From assembly GCF_000424145.1 (NCBI RefSeq), contig NZ_AUJI01000029.1, positions 1-64,000 of the forward strand: a DNA stretch of 64,000 nt, in the 5' to 3' direction. The position numbers and the translations under genes are program-made. This DNA is from Butyrivibrio sp. AC2005. Lineage in GTDB: Bacteria; Bacillota; Clostridia; Lachnospirales; Lachnospiraceae. Every line of letters begins with the position of its first letter. Positions within the stretch are counted from its first letter, which is position 1. A model generated the notes under the pieces. It did not search any database. It was not told the DNA's origin and saw nothing but the letters and a program-made list of their open reading frames with translations. Positions 16,897 through 27,219 of this stretch are shown here, in pieces.

Positions 16897-19800
16897 ATGA
16901 GAAAGAGGGGAGCAGCTGTTTTTTTCTGCATATTATTGCTTTTACTGCTTGTTTTTATTGCAAAAAATGCAGGTGAAAACAAGTCTGTACAGGAGCGGAA
17001 GCTGGCAAAAGCAGGACAGTGGTATGATCCAACTGAGTCTAATCTTACTATCACAGATTCGCTTCAACCAAATGATAATAGGCAATATACAATTATGATT
17101 TATATGATTGGATCAAATCTTGAAAGTCGATTGGGAAATGCTACAAAGGATTTGGAGGAAATTGAGCAGTCTGATTATGATAATGAAAACGTAAATGTTA
17201 TCGTTTATACAGGTGGTAGCAGAAGGTGGGTTGGCAATGTTCCAAGTGGCTATAATTGTGTTATTGATATGAGCAAAAGTGAGGAGGATCGTATAGTAGC
17301 CCATACGGAAGGAAATGCTGATATGGGTGCTGCAGAGACTTTATCAGCATTTGTTAATTTTTGTAGTTCTTATTATCCGGCAGAACATAATGCACTTATT
17401 TTTTGGGATCATGGTGGGGGACCTCTTTGGGGATTTGGAGCAGATGAGCTCTTTAATTTAGACGGACTTTTGTTACCTGAAATGCAAAATGCTATGCGAA
17501 AAACCATGTATTATGGAGATAAAAAGCTTGATTTTGTTGGTTTTGATGCATGTCTTATGGCATGCATAGAGAGCATGAATGTATGGAAAGAGTTTGCCCA
17601 ATATTATATAGCTTCTGAAGAATTAGAACCTGGTGATGGGTGGGATTATTCATTTCTTGGCAATATTAGTGATGCTTATTCTGTGAAGGATGTAGCGAAT
17701 CTCATTATTGATTATTTTGCAGAATATTATAAGCGAGCAGTTTCAGATTTTAATAATCCTGATATAACGCTATCATGCGTGGATTTATCTGCAATCGGTA
17801 AGGTTTATGCTTCGCTAGATAAGTTTTCATCTAAGCTTTGGGAAGAGAATAGAGATGGAAAATATTCGGAAATACTAAAAAGTAGAGCAAAAATAAAAGA
17901 GCTGGGATTATCTGATGGATTAAGGGAAGGCGAAAAGACATCATCGTATGATCTTGTTGATCTGTCTGATATGACAGATAATTTAGCCTGGATGGATCAG
18001 AAAGCAAGTTCGGATCTTTTAGAATCTATTGATAGAGCAGTAGTAAAAACATATAGCAATTTAGATCAAATTTCTGGGATATCTTTATATTATCCTTATG
18101 CCAATAAAAGTCAGTACAGACAAAAGGGCACGGATTATAAAAGACTTTCTTCTTCCCTAAATTATAATTATTTTCTCAGCGATTTAACAAACAATTGGCT
18201 ATCAAATAAAAGAGATAGTTGGAATCTCGGGGATATTTCAGAGGATGAAACTGGCAGGTATATACAATTGTCAGAAACTCAAATTGAAAATATGACCAAT
18301 GCATATTATTCGGTTTTATCTAAGGATGATACATTTGGATTTCTTCCGGTGCTTGAACAAATGACTATTGAACCAGATCCTAATGGTAGACTATATCTTC
18401 CTAGTAGTATAGATGCTGTCGTGATTGATAGTGAGCGTGAGGGGCTTATATGCCCTATAAGGCAAATTGAATCTGGAAGAAAAAGGAACTTATATTCCAC
18501 GATAGGATTGAGAGCGGACAGTTCACCACTTTTTCTTTCTTATATAGATGGGATTGAATGCCTAGACATTAATATTATTTTTGAAGAAAACCTCGAGAAT
18601 GGGGAATTATCGATACAGAGTATTAATTCAGCAGATGATAGTATCTCTATGGCGGGAAAAAATACAATAGATATATCAGAATGGAGTGGGATTCAGATTT
18701 TATATCATGGGTTAATTCCTAAAAATGATGGATATGGAGAGATGTTACCTTCGTCAGAATGGCTGGATTCAGGTTACTACGGATGGGAAGAAGGTAATTA
18801 TGGAATGCACCTAGCATTTCATAAATATCCAGTTGAAAAGTGTTCAGCGAAATTCATAGGACAAATTCAAGTCGAAGATTGTTTTGGCGATTTGTATGCC
18901 ACAAATTATTGTGAATTACCACATAACCCGGATTTTTGTGAAAAAGTATATCAGACAAATAATGGAGAAATTACCTATAGATTATATAAAGATTATGCCA
19001 TTTGTATGAAATATTCAGGAAGTGATAAAAGTGTTGTACTACCGAAAGAAATTGATGGCATACCGCTTACTAAGATATACAGACAAGCTTTTGGGGGACA
19101 AAAAAGTCTTCAAAATCTTAGTATTCCCAGAGGAATAAGAGAAATTGGTAGTGGTGCATTTCAAGAATGCGAAAATCTTGAGAGTGTTAATTTGCCGGAT
19201 ACTCTTAATAAAATCGGTATTGGTATATTTGCTGGATGTAGCAATCTTAAAGAAATTGGCATTGAAGATAACAATGATTATTTTATGATTAAAGATAATA
19301 TTTTGTTCTCGAAAGATAATAAGATATTATATGCGTGTCCGGCAGCTTTGAGTGGAATATATTTTGTGCCGGAAGGCACGGAAGAAATAGCATATGCAGC
19401 ATTTTGTAATAGTAGCTTATCGCAGATAGTCCTACCTTCATCATTGCAAAAGATATGCGATTATGCCTTTTATAATGCGCAGCTTGCAGGGATCCCAGTG
19501 TTTTCTGATGAATTATCAGAAATTGGAGTGCGTGCATTTGGATGTGGAATAATTGACTCAGACTTAATTCCTGAAAAGCAAGAAGAGATAGTTATTGGAA
19601 AAAATGTACTTAAGATTGGTACAGAAGCATTTAGTATGTTTACGGCAAAAAGATTCGAAGTGGATATGGAAAATCCATATTATAGTTCAGTTGAAGGAAA
19701 TCTAATGAACAAAGCAGGTGATTATCTTATACAATTTGCGACAAGAAAGGGTAATGTAGTAGTTATTCCGAATGGAATCAAAGAATTTACAAAGGAGAGT

Positions 19801-20007
19801 ATGGAATTTTTTGATATTTATAGTGAGCTTTCTACTGATAAGTTAATACATATACAAATACCTTCATCTGTAGAAAGATTTCCAACGGAAGAGTTTGTTT
19901 TTAGCGAAAAAATGGTAATCCATTGTGATGAGGGTTCAATGGCGGAGGAGTATGCTATAGAAAATGGTATTTCCTATAGCCATGAAATGTATAACATTTT
20001 TCAGTAA
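16897..20007 (+). CDS. Clostripain-family (C11) cysteine peptidase with BspA-type LRRs
   Basis: The 1036-residue protein has an N-terminal membrane anchor or signal (residues 6-24). The C11 peptidase domain spans about 60-430, with YTIMIYMIGSNLE, the catalytic His at H172 (FWDHGGG) and Cys at C219 (GFDACLMACIE). A beta-rich segment follows. Residues about 700-900 hold LRR_5/BspA repeats (IPRGIREIGSGAFQECENLE). C11 peptidases cleave after basic residues. The LRRs probably mediate adhesion or substrate contact. It starts at the base after the previous stop. Whether it is released or anchored is unclear. Confidence 0.88.
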   Translation: MRKRGAAVFFCILLLLLLVFIAKNAGENKSVQERKLAKAGQWYDPTESNLTITDSLQPNDNRQYTIMIYMIGSNLESRLGNATKDLEEIEQSDYDNENVNVIVYTGGSRRWVGNVPSGYNCVIDMSKSEEDRIVAHTEGNADMGAAETLSAFVNFCSSYYPAEHNALIFWDHGGGPLWGFGADELFNLDGLLLPEMQNAMRKTMYYGDKKLDFVGFDACLMACIESMNVWKEFAQYYIASEELEPGDGWDYSFLGNISDAYSVKDVANLIIDYFAEYYKRAVSDFNNPDITLSCVDLSAIGKVYASLDKFSSKLWEENRDGKYSEILKSRAKIKELGLSDGLREGEKTSSYDLVDLSDMTDNLAWMDQKASSDLLESIDRAVVKTYSNLDQISGISLYYPYANKSQYRQKGTDYKRLSSSLNYNYFLSDLTNNWLSNKRDSWNLGDISEDETGRYIQLSETQIENMTNAYYSVLSKDDTFGFLPVLEQMTIEPDPNGRLYLPSSIDAVVIDSEREGLICPIRQIESGRKRNLYSTIGLRADSSPLFLSYIDGIECLDINIIFEENLENGELSIQSINSADDSISMAGKNTIDISEWSGIQILYHGLIPKNDGYGEMLPSSEWLDSGYYGWEEGNYGMHLAFHKYPVEKCSAKFIGQIQVEDCFGDLYATNYCELPHNPDFCEKVYQTNNGEITYRLYKDYAICMKYSGSDKSVVLPKEIDGIPLTKIYRQAFGGQKSLQNLSIPRGIREIGSGAFQECENLESVNLPDTLNKIGIGIFAGCSNLKEIGIEDNNDYFMIKDNILFSKDNKILYACPAALSGIYFVPEGTEEIAYAAFCNSSLSQIVLPSSLQKICDYAFYNAQLAGIPVFSDELSEIGVRAFGCGIIDSDLIPEKQEEIVIGKNVLKIGTEAFSMFTAKRFEVDMENPYYSSVEGNLMNKAGDYLIQFATRKGNVVVIPNGIKEFTKESMEFFDIYSELSTDKLIHIQIPSSVERFPTEEFVFSEKMVIHCDEGSMAEEYAIENGISYSHEMYNIFQ

Positions 20008-20028
20008 CAATTTTATGAACAATCGAAT

Positions 20029-20070
20029 GAGTAAGCAATTAGGCTAGAGACTGGTTGCTTACTCTTTATG
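20029..20070 (+). terminator. Terminator
   Basis: GAGTAAGCAA (20029-20038) pairs perfectly with TTGCTTACTC (20055-20064), followed by TTTATG. It ends the transglutaminase-peptidase operon. Confidence 0.85.
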
Positions 20071-20232
20071 TTATTCTTTTATGATTATCATAAGATAATG
20101 CAAGTTTGGGTTAGTGCCTAACCGACAATTATTTGACTTCTTATTTTTTTCATGTCATGCAACTTTTGTCTGTTGCCATTTGTGTATTAAGTAGAACACG
20201 AAACCAACACACATAACAGAGAGGTAAAAAAT

Positions 20233-21735
20233 ATGAATATTAAGAAGACGACATCTATTATTGCTACACTAAGTATCATTATATGTGGTGGGTGTAATTC
20301 AAAACAAGCACAAGAAAATGTACAAAATCAACTAAATAATTTTAATATGGCTAATAATGATGCTGAAGAGAACACTGATTATAATACAGATACTTATTTA
20401 ACTAACTCTGATTCATCACAAATTGTTCCTTCAAATGATAATGAAGAAAGCACTTTTACCCAAGTATACGATGGAACTGATACAGACTATTCAGATATGT
20501 TTCATTACACAAGTATCGAAGAGGTAAAGGCCAACATAGACTCAAAATATCCAGTTTTTATGATGAATGAATCGGGTTTTGATAACCTTAATCCAGCAGT
20601 TTATATACCACTTAATGTAATTGAAACATCCCAACATTCATATTTTTATAATGATGAATTTAGAGAGTCACTACTGATGGATAGTGATTCATATAATAGA
20701 ATTATAAATGTTAATTCAGATAACCAAATGATTCTTGCTACTTTACATAACAAAAATCAGTATTCATTGTATCCTGTAGATAGTATAAACCATAATGTGG
20801 CACCATTTGTAATTAGTAATTGGAAATCGGACTCTAATGAACAGAAGATTTATGTCCGTGATGTACGTTTTCCATATAATTCGATGGAAAGCATAGCAGA
20901 AATCAATGGTAACAGTATTCCATTTAATAAAATAAATGAAAATGTAGATCCAGAAGATGACGACGAAGATAGAATGTTTAAGCTATTTGATATGGTTTTA
21001 GATGAGAATATAGACTTGCATAGAGCAGCCCCAGATTCAAAAGCGGATGGTGACTACTATTTTACATGTAATAATCCAAATCAGTCGATAGTTCTAGGTA
21101 CATATAATGATGTTGATTATTCAGAAAATGAAGGATTATTTGATAATTCTTTTCTTATAATTGGAAAACAAGTTATGGTAGAAGATATATCAGAACCTAC
21201 TAAAGAAGGATATTATATTGTTCACCCTGAATGGTTGGAAAGTGAATATGTAATATTACGTCAATTAGTCTTTGATTCAGAAAACTCTGATGTTCAAGAA
21301 TATCGCTATTTAATTAAAACAGATTATGCGGAAAATAGCCATATTAACAATAATACATATATAGATAATATAGCTTTACTAGGAACATCAGAAGAAAACG
21401 ACATAAAAAACTCCATTGGAAATAATGATAATTATGATATTGTGATTTATATTGATTATCGAGATTCTTTCAGTTCCTCAATTAATGAAAATGATTTTGC
21501 AAAAGACTATTATTACACAAATCATTTTAAGAATAACGGTATTATGCTTACAGTATTAATGGATAACAACGGTCACTGGGACACTTATTGCATTGACAGA
21601 TTTGGAGATATGGAGTGGATGATTTCTCAAAGGCGAGTAGATTCTATGATGGACCAATTATACAATTTTTTTGATAATGAAGATTACGCTTCGGGCATAA
21701 AATGTTTTGTAGAATCTTTTAAATATCATTCTTAA
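20233..21735 (+). CDS. Large lipoprotein of unknown function
   Basis: The 500-residue product starts at ATG 20233 behind GAGAGG. It has a signal and lipobox CGGC at about residues 18-21, then an Asn/Asp-rich linker. The body is beta-rich and acidic with no catalytic motif I recognise. Codon use is more AT-rich than its neighbours, with many Asn, Tyr and Ile codons, which hints at a separate origin. Confidence 0.65.
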   Translation: MNIKKTTSIIATLSIIICGGCNSKQAQENVQNQLNNFNMANNDAEENTDYNTDTYLTNSDSSQIVPSNDNEESTFTQVYDGTDTDYSDMFHYTSIEEVKANIDSKYPVFMMNESGFDNLNPAVYIPLNVIETSQHSYFYNDEFRESLLMDSDSYNRIINVNSDNQMILATLHNKNQYSLYPVDSINHNVAPFVISNWKSDSNEQKIYVRDVRFPYNSMESIAEINGNSIPFNKINENVDPEDDDEDRMFKLFDMVLDENIDLHRAAPDSKADGDYYFTCNNPNQSIVLGTYNDVDYSENEGLFDNSFLIIGKQVMVEDISEPTKEGYYIVHPEWLESEYVILRQLVFDSENSDVQEYRYLIKTDYAENSHINNNTYIDNIALLGTSEENDIKNSIGNNDNYDIVIYIDYRDSFSSSINENDFAKDYYYTNHFKNNGIMLTVLMDNNGHWDTYCIDRFGDMEWMISQRRVDSMMDQLYNFFDNEDYASGIKCFVESFKYHS

Positions 21736-21755
21736 AAAAGAAAGCGGGGTGATTG

Positions 21756-21908
21756 TTGGCTGCTGATTATGAAAAGCGCTATTGGCGCGTCAAAGCAACT
21801 GGCACCGCTACAGAAGATGAGCAGGATGAAATTATGGATATGGTTAGTGGATACTTAAGAACCAGAGTGTACTATCAGGCATTTGAGAGTGTTATCGAAT
21901 ATGCTTAA
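21756..21908 (+). CDS. Small hypothetical protein
   Basis: A 50-residue frame starts at TTG 21756, with GGGG 6 bp upstream, and ends at TAA 21906-21908. It encodes a Tyr/Arg-rich, charged peptide (ADYEKRYWRVKATGTATEDE, then YLRTRVYYQAFESVIEYA) with good amphipathic helix character. No family is recognised; it may be a complete small protein or the end of a lost gene. Confidence 0.4.
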   Translation: MAADYEKRYWRVKATGTATEDEQDEIMDMVSGYLRTRVYYQAFESVIEYA

Positions 21909-22093
21909 CAGAAGGGTTTTTCAGAGTGAAAAATATTGTTATACGGGTATAAAATATCGATTTTTAGAGAATGTTTATAAACTTATGCCCTTATTTGGTA
22001 TAGAATTATAGGAGAAATGAAGGGAAAATAACTGTTATCTGAAATATATAACAAATTATTATCAGAGATACAATAATTCTGTGGGGGAAAGCA

Positions 22094-22843
22094 GTGGAAA
22101 ACCATATTCGATGTGTTAATGACAAGTTTTCTATTTTCGGGATGTTCACAATTGTAGGAAATGAACTATTAAGTCTTTTGCGCTTTATTTTGCTTAATCT
22201 TATCGTTAGTTGCGAAGAAATCCTTCTTCATTTGGTTTCCCAAGTAGACATTCTTTCTTCAACACGAGTATCTATGACAGGTATTTTTGAAGCAATCAAT
22301 AATGATTTGCCAGATGATGTTCTGTCAAAATTAGATGATACAAAAGAGAAGGCATCTGATCTAATTGCAAAAAATACAAGAGTGGGATTATTGCTAGATA
22401 AATATGGTAATAACATTCTACGTATCGCGTATGTTTATCTCCATAATATGAGTGATGCGGAAGACATTCTACAGGATACACTTATTCAATACATTAGAAA
22501 AGCACCTCCTTTTGAAAATGATGCACATGAAAAAGCATGGCTATATAAGGTTGCAGCAAATCTCAGCAAGAATAAAATCGCATATCTTAGCATAAGAAAA
22601 ACCGATGAATTATCGGAAAACCTTGTAGCGGAGGAGAAAGATGACTTGGCTTTCGTGTGGGAAGCAGTTAAACAGTTATCAGAGACATTTAGAGAGGTCG
22701 TCCATCTTTTCTATCATGAGGGATATTCAACAAGGGATATAGCTGGGATTCTTAATAGGAATGAGTCTACTGTACGTTCGGACTTAAAACGAGCAAGAGA
22801 ACAGTTGAAAAAAATTCTTAAGGAGGCGTATGACTTTGATTAA
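22094..22843 (+). CDS. ECF-type RNA polymerase sigma factor with N-terminal extension
   Basis: Residues about 97-160 match sigma region 2 (LLDKYGNNILRIAYVYLHNMSDAEDILQDT). Residues about 190-245 match region 4 with its helix-turn-helix (YHEGYSTRDIAGILNRNEST). The first ~95 residues are an unusual, partly hydrophobic extension (LLSLLRFILLNLIVS). GTG 22094 has GGGGGAA upstream, whereas internal ATGs lack sites, so the long form is preferred. The gene overlaps the anti-sigma gene by 14 bp, the standard layout for envelope-stress sigma pairs. Confidence 0.85.
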   Translation: MENHIRCVNDKFSIFGMFTIVGNELLSLLRFILLNLIVSCEEILLHLVSQVDILSSTRVSMTGIFEAINNDLPDDVLSKLDDTKEKASDLIAKNTRVGLLLDKYGNNILRIAYVYLHNMSDAEDILQDTLIQYIRKAPPFENDAHEKAWLYKVAANLSKNKIAYLSIRKTDELSENLVAEEKDDLAFVWEAVKQLSETFREVVHLFYHEGYSTRDIAGILNRNESTVRSDLKRAREQLKKILKEAYDFD

Positions 22844-23660
22844 ATATAATGAAGTTATGGAAAATATCAAAGTTACAGATGAAATGCGCCGAAGAATTCT
22901 GACAAATATAGAAAAAGAGATAGGCGCTGAGCTTGAAAAACAAGGTGTTCATAATACTTCTGAAGTAATTGATAAGAGTAATAATAGTTATACCAGAAAA
23001 AATACATCTGGAAATAAGATTATTCAAATTATCTCAAGATATGGTTCAATGGTAGCTATATTTGTGCTTGTAATAGCAGGTACATATGCTTTTGTTAAGA
23101 ACATTGGCTTGAACGAAACTGCTCCGGGAATGGATAATACATCGTCATATGAGCAATCAACATCAGAAATGCCGATTGAAATAAATCCTATAGATAAGAC
23201 TATTATGAACAGTGATAATACTGGTGATATTTCAAATGATATAAAAGAAAACGATGCCCTGACCGACGCTCAGATATTTGATTCTGTTTCTGAGCTTTCG
23301 GGAGAACTGGGATTTGAAATTACAGATATTGACATATTGGCTAAAGATGCAGAGTCCATTGACTATTATAAAAGTAATGATGCAGGGATTATTAAATATA
23401 CAACGGCTAATGATGTAATTACTTATAGCATTTCTCCAACTAATGATTATGCAAAAGGAAGAGAAGAAATAGTAGCTGAAGAATCTTTTGAAACGGAAAA
23501 AGTGATTAATACAGATGTAAAGCTATATGGAAAAGAGAATGTGTATAAACTTGTCAGCTGGCAAAATGATGGGTTGTGGTATGTGCTGGAATCCCAAAAT
23601 GGCATTAGAAAAGAAGAGATTATTCATTTGGTAGAAGTACAACTAAACGAAAAAGAGTAA
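22830..23660 (+). CDS. Putative anti-sigma factor, single-pass membrane protein
   Basis: The 276-residue product starts within the end of the sigma gene behind AAGGAGGCG, so the two are coupled. Residues 1-60 are helical and charged, and would face the cytoplasm to hold the sigma factor. One membrane helix lies at about 70-88 (SMVAIFVLVIAGTYAFV). The outer part of about 185 residues has no named family. No zinc-binding HxxxCxxC motif is visible, so it is not a classical ZAS anti-sigma. Confidence 0.75.
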   Translation: MTLIKYNEVMENIKVTDEMRRRILTNIEKEIGAELEKQGVHNTSEVIDKSNNSYTRKNTSGNKIIQIISRYGSMVAIFVLVIAGTYAFVKNIGLNETAPGMDNTSSYEQSTSEMPIEINPIDKTIMNSDNTGDISNDIKENDALTDAQIFDSVSELSGELGFEITDIDILAKDAESIDYYKSNDAGIIKYTTANDVITYSISPTNDYAKGREEIVAEESFETEKVINTDVKLYGKENVYKLVSWQNDGLWYVLESQNGIRKEEIIHLVEVQLNEKE

Positions 23661-23680
23661 ATAAACAAGCGTTTTATTTA

Positions 23681-23710
23681 GGAGCATTCATAGTCGAGTG
23701 CTCCTTTTTT
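23681..23710 (+). terminator. Terminator
   Basis: GGAGCA (23681-23686) pairs with TGCTCC (23699-23704), followed by seven Ts. It ends the sigma/anti-sigma operon. Confidence 0.85.
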
Positions 23711-23835
23711 AGTGGATTTTTTGGAACTCAAAAATATTAAAAGAATTTTTTTAAAATAGAGCAACATATTTTATTTCCTGTTTGTAGTAAGAATAGAACA
23801 CAAAAAATCTTTCTATGAGAACAGGAGGTAGAATA

Positions 23836-25905
23836 ATGAAACGTATATTGAGATTACTAATTTATTGCCTATGTACCGTGCTTATGGCAATTCTGCTATT
23901 GCCGTTAAAAGGATCCGCAGCAAGTATAGTCTCAGGATTTCCATTGCCAGTTACTGGAAATCCGTACTATGTCACAGTTCTTAATCAGTATAGCGATGGA
24001 GGTGAACATAGTTCTTACATCAACAAATATGTTTTGGGAAAATCAACTGCTCCCAATGACATAGTTGCAGATATAGCAGCATCATCAGGAACTAGCGTGT
24101 ATGCTGTTACTGGAGGAACAGTAATAACATCCACCTTTTCTAACGGAGGTGGGAACTATGTAGTAATAAAACACAATGATGGAACATATTCTTATTATGG
24201 ACACTTAAGCTCAAGATCAGTAGCCAAGGGAAATACAGTTTCGCAGGGTCAGACTATCGGTTACGTAGGAATGACCGGATCAGCAACAGGGTATCATCTT
24301 CATTTTGAATGGTCTGGACATGATCCATATTGTGAGTTTGCAGCTAAAGGATATGTACAAATAAGCTCCAATTCAGGAGCAAGTATTCATCCGCACAATC
24401 ATGGTACGGTAACTCCTGTAGGAGGTGAAATAACATTTTCAAACATGCGAGCAGAAAATGTTACCACTGATGATGCGAAAATAATTGGTACTATAAATAA
24501 CCCAAGTGGTTCAATGGTTACAAGAGTCTGGGTGATTGTGGAAGAGGAGGGAACCGGTGATCAGTGGAGTTTTTCTGAAAACTGTGGATTAACAAAAACA
24601 TCATTTAATATGTGGTATACGCTGAAATCAGAATGGAAAGAGCTAAAGGATGGAACAAAGTACTATTACATATTTCAGGCTGAAGTAAATGGTAAATGGT
24701 ACAGCTCAGGATATTACACTTTTTATACTACTGATACTATATCTCCACAAATAAGTGATGTCAGGGTGGAAAACATAACATCTTCAGGGTATGACGTATC
24801 ATGTGTTGCAAGTGATAACAAAATGGTAAGCAAAGTTCAATTTCCTACATGGACATCCAACAATGGACAGGATGATCTCATATGGCATGATGCTATCAAT
24901 CAGGGTGGAAGATATGTATTTCATGTTAATACAGCGGATCATAAGAATGAATCCGGAAGATATATAACGCATATCTATGCATGGGATTCAGATGGTAATA
25001 GTTCAAATTCGGAAGTTGAGGTAGACGTACCAACTCCTACAATAAGAGCTGAAAAAGTGAACTTAATTTCCACTCCTGAAAGCCAGGCAACAGCAATCAT
25101 TTCAGCAACAGTATCTCCGGCAAATGCTACAATCAGTTCGATTTTGTGGAGCAGTTCAAACACAAATGTCGCTGTAGTGCAAAAAGATCCTAACAATCCA
25201 TTACAAGCAAGGATGATCGGACTATCTACAGGAAACTGCACAATAACAGTAAAAATAAATAATGGTGAGTGCAGTGAGAGCATCGATGTTAAGGTAAATA
25301 TTGAAGATAGCGACGTTGAAAGTGACGAATTATCTACACTTCAAGAAAACAGTGAGAATAAGGAAGTGATAAAAGAAGATGAAGATTATAAAGAAGATAA
25401 ACCATCACTCACTATAGGAGATACGACGGAAGTTGAAGGATTAATATATTTAATAAAGGAGAATGATGAGGTGGAAGTTATTTCGGATGAAGGTCTTACT
25501 ACAAATAACTTGGTTATTCCGGATACAATTGAAGTTGAAAAGAAAACATATATCGTAACTTCTATAGGCAAAGCTGCATTTAGAGATAACAGTTATATTG
25601 TATCAGCAAAAATTGGAAATAACATTACGGAAATTAATGACGAAGCTTTTAAAAATTGCAAGTGTCTGAAAAAAGTAATAATTGGGGATGGTGTTACACA
25701 GATAGGAAGGAAAACCTTTAATAAATGCAAGAAACTAAAGACGATAGAGATAAAATCCACTTATATTTCAAAGATTGGCAAAAGAGCTTTTTCAGGAGTT
25801 GCCAAAAAAGCAAAATTCAGAATCCCTTCATGGAAAATGAAAAAGTATAAGAAACTAATTAAGAAGGCTGGAGCACCAAAAAATGCGAAATATTTATCTG
25901 TTTGA
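23836..25905 (+). CDS. Secreted M23-fold protein with Ig-like domains and LRRs
   Basis: ATG 23836 follows AGGAGGTAGAA. The product has 689 residues with a signal peptide to about residue 30. Residues about 45-165 form an M23/LytM fold (GTSVYAVTGGTV, SYYGHLSSRSV, GYHLHFEW). The HxH pair (H154, H156) and D79 are present, but the first zinc ligand, normally His four residues before the Asp, is D75. Fn3- and Big_2-like domains follow (SSILWSSSNTNVAVV), then an acidic linker and LRR_5 repeats (VTSIGKAAFRDNSYIVSAKIG). The C-terminus is strongly basic and may bind the wall. Peptidoglycan binding is likely; hydrolysis is uncertain. Confidence 0.82.
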   Translation: MKRILRLLIYCLCTVLMAILLLPLKGSAASIVSGFPLPVTGNPYYVTVLNQYSDGGEHSSYINKYVLGKSTAPNDIVADIAASSGTSVYAVTGGTVITSTFSNGGGNYVVIKHNDGTYSYYGHLSSRSVAKGNTVSQGQTIGYVGMTGSATGYHLHFEWSGHDPYCEFAAKGYVQISSNSGASIHPHNHGTVTPVGGEITFSNMRAENVTTDDAKIIGTINNPSGSMVTRVWVIVEEEGTGDQWSFSENCGLTKTSFNMWYTLKSEWKELKDGTKYYYIFQAEVNGKWYSSGYYTFYTTDTISPQISDVRVENITSSGYDVSCVASDNKMVSKVQFPTWTSNNGQDDLIWHDAINQGGRYVFHVNTADHKNESGRYITHIYAWDSDGNSSNSEVEVDVPTPTIRAEKVNLISTPESQATAIISATVSPANATISSILWSSSNTNVAVVQKDPNNPLQARMIGLSTGNCTITVKINNGECSESIDVKVNIEDSDVESDELSTLQENSENKEVIKEDEDYKEDKPSLTIGDTTEVEGLIYLIKENDEVEVISDEGLTTNNLVIPDTIEVEKKTYIVTSIGKAAFRDNSYIVSAKIGNNITEINDEAFKNCKCLKKVIIGDGVTQIGRKTFNKCKKLKTIEIKSTYISKIGKRAFSGVAKKAKFRIPSWKMKKYKKLIKKAGAPKNAKYLSV

Positions 25906-26228
25906 AATATTGAGTTTTAGATAATAGCGGAGTTTAATTTCGTAATGTATGGCGAAGATTTGATGCCTATTATGACACTGATGAAGCAGAGAAAAAGACT
26001 CAAGAAGTTACTGCAGAAAAGCAGGATTAAAATCCAATTATAGTTTCTTATTGAGACTGCTAGTAATTTATTAGTATATAGATGGAATCATATTGAAGAG
26101 TTAAATGCTTTAATTCATAAAGACCAGGCTGTGTAGAGAGAATTCTCTGCCGATTGTTAATAAAAAGTTGGCAGAGGATTCGCTTCACATAACAAATATG
26201 ATTTGTCATAAATAAGGAGGCTGCATAT
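25906..26228. other. Intergenic with a gene-end remnant and hairpin
   Basis: A frame before 26029 reads NVWRRFDAYYDTDEAEKK and stops after QD, with no start or ribosome site, so it looks like the tail of a lost gene. Around 26137-26186 a large hairpin (GAATTCTCTGCC-like arm with GGCAGAGGATTC) may terminate transcription. The ribosome site of the next gene (AAGGAGG) ends the stretch. Confidence 0.4.
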
Positions 26229-26825
26229 ATGAGATTAATGCGTGTATTGGGCAAAAAACTATTTATGAAATCAGGTTATAAAGGACCAGAATCTGATTCA
26301 ATTATTTCTAATCCACCATATTATACTTCTGAATCAGCGAGAGTCAGATATTTATTTGAACATCAAGTATTGAGAGATCAGTTCTTCAACTTACCCGATA
26401 AAACTGTAGAAACAATATTAAAAAAAGATGGATTACTTACTATATTTCGCATAGCAACTAAATTTAATGGATGTGACAATTCTTATAGTCCAGAAGATTA
26501 TCATATTGTTTTTATGAGAAAAGATTTAGATATCAATACAATATGCATAGAGTGTCCAAACCCGAAATATACGCCATTATGCTATAGGATTTATATCATA
26601 TTTTCAGACGACTACACTAATCTCGGGTACTATACGATTGAATGTGGGGTGAATAATAATGCTTTTTTATGTGGGTGGGACGGAGCCAAACATTTGCTGT
26701 TTAATGAGATAAAGACACCACCTATGTGGGAAGGCAAAGAAAAGAGTGTGTTTATATCAATCGAAACGTTGATTGTTATTGATCTTCATGCAAAACGATT
26801 TAATTTATGTTACGAGGGTAAATAG
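26229..26825 (+). CDS. Hypothetical protein
   Basis: The 198-residue product starts at ATG 26229 behind AAGGAGGCTGC. It is soluble-looking, with mixed alpha/beta character and several Cys residues (CDNSYSPEDYHIVFMRKD, then IECPNPKYTPLCYRIYIIF). It has no signal or membrane segment. No family is recognised. It precedes two zinc-ribbon membrane proteins and could be co-transcribed with them. Confidence 0.6.
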   Translation: MRLMRVLGKKLFMKSGYKGPESDSIISNPPYYTSESARVRYLFEHQVLRDQFFNLPDKTVETILKKDGLLTIFRIATKFNGCDNSYSPEDYHIVFMRKDLDINTICIECPNPKYTPLCYRIYIIFSDDYTNLGYYTIECGVNNNAFLCGWDGAKHLLFNEIKTPPMWEGKEKSVFISIETLIVIDLHAKRFNLCYEGK

Positions 26826-26883
26826 AAATCATTATTGAAAAAAAATTATGAACTTATCATTGTATGTAGGATGGAGGAAAACT

Positions 26884-27198
26884 ATGTTTTGCAGAAAATG
26901 TGGCGCAAAAATACCTGATAATGCAGATTTTTGTTCGAAATGTGGCGAGAAAGTACCGGATTATTGGAAAAATAGCAACAACCACAAAGATAGTAATAAT
27001 AATAGAACTGAAAAAGAGGGGAAAAGTGAAAGTATAGGAATAATAATAATAATGGCACTTGTTATAATAGCGGCAATGCTTTTGCTGAAACACATGGGAA
27101 TTGAAAAGGTAAATAACGACCTAGGTAAGCTATATGATAATTCAGTGTGCACAATAGATATAGATGGTTTTTTATCATCAAGTGAAATTGAGATTTAA
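26884..27198 (+). CDS. Zinc-ribbon single-pass membrane protein
   Basis: ATG 26884 is chosen over 26848 because GGAGGAAAA precedes it. The 104-residue product opens with a zinc ribbon (CRKCGAKIPDNADFCSKCG), followed by a polar linker and one membrane helix (IGIIIIMALVIIAAMLLL). The ribbon faces the cytoplasm. Such small proteins are common in Firmicutes and often sit next to membrane stress genes; no precise role is known. Confidence 0.75.
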   Translation: MFCRKCGAKIPDNADFCSKCGEKVPDYWKNSNNHKDSNNNRTEKEGKSESIGIIIIMALVIIAAMLLLKHMGIEKVNNDLGKLYDNSVCTIDIDGFLSSSEIEI

Positions 27199-27219
27199 AA
27201 TATAAAGGAGATAATAAAT

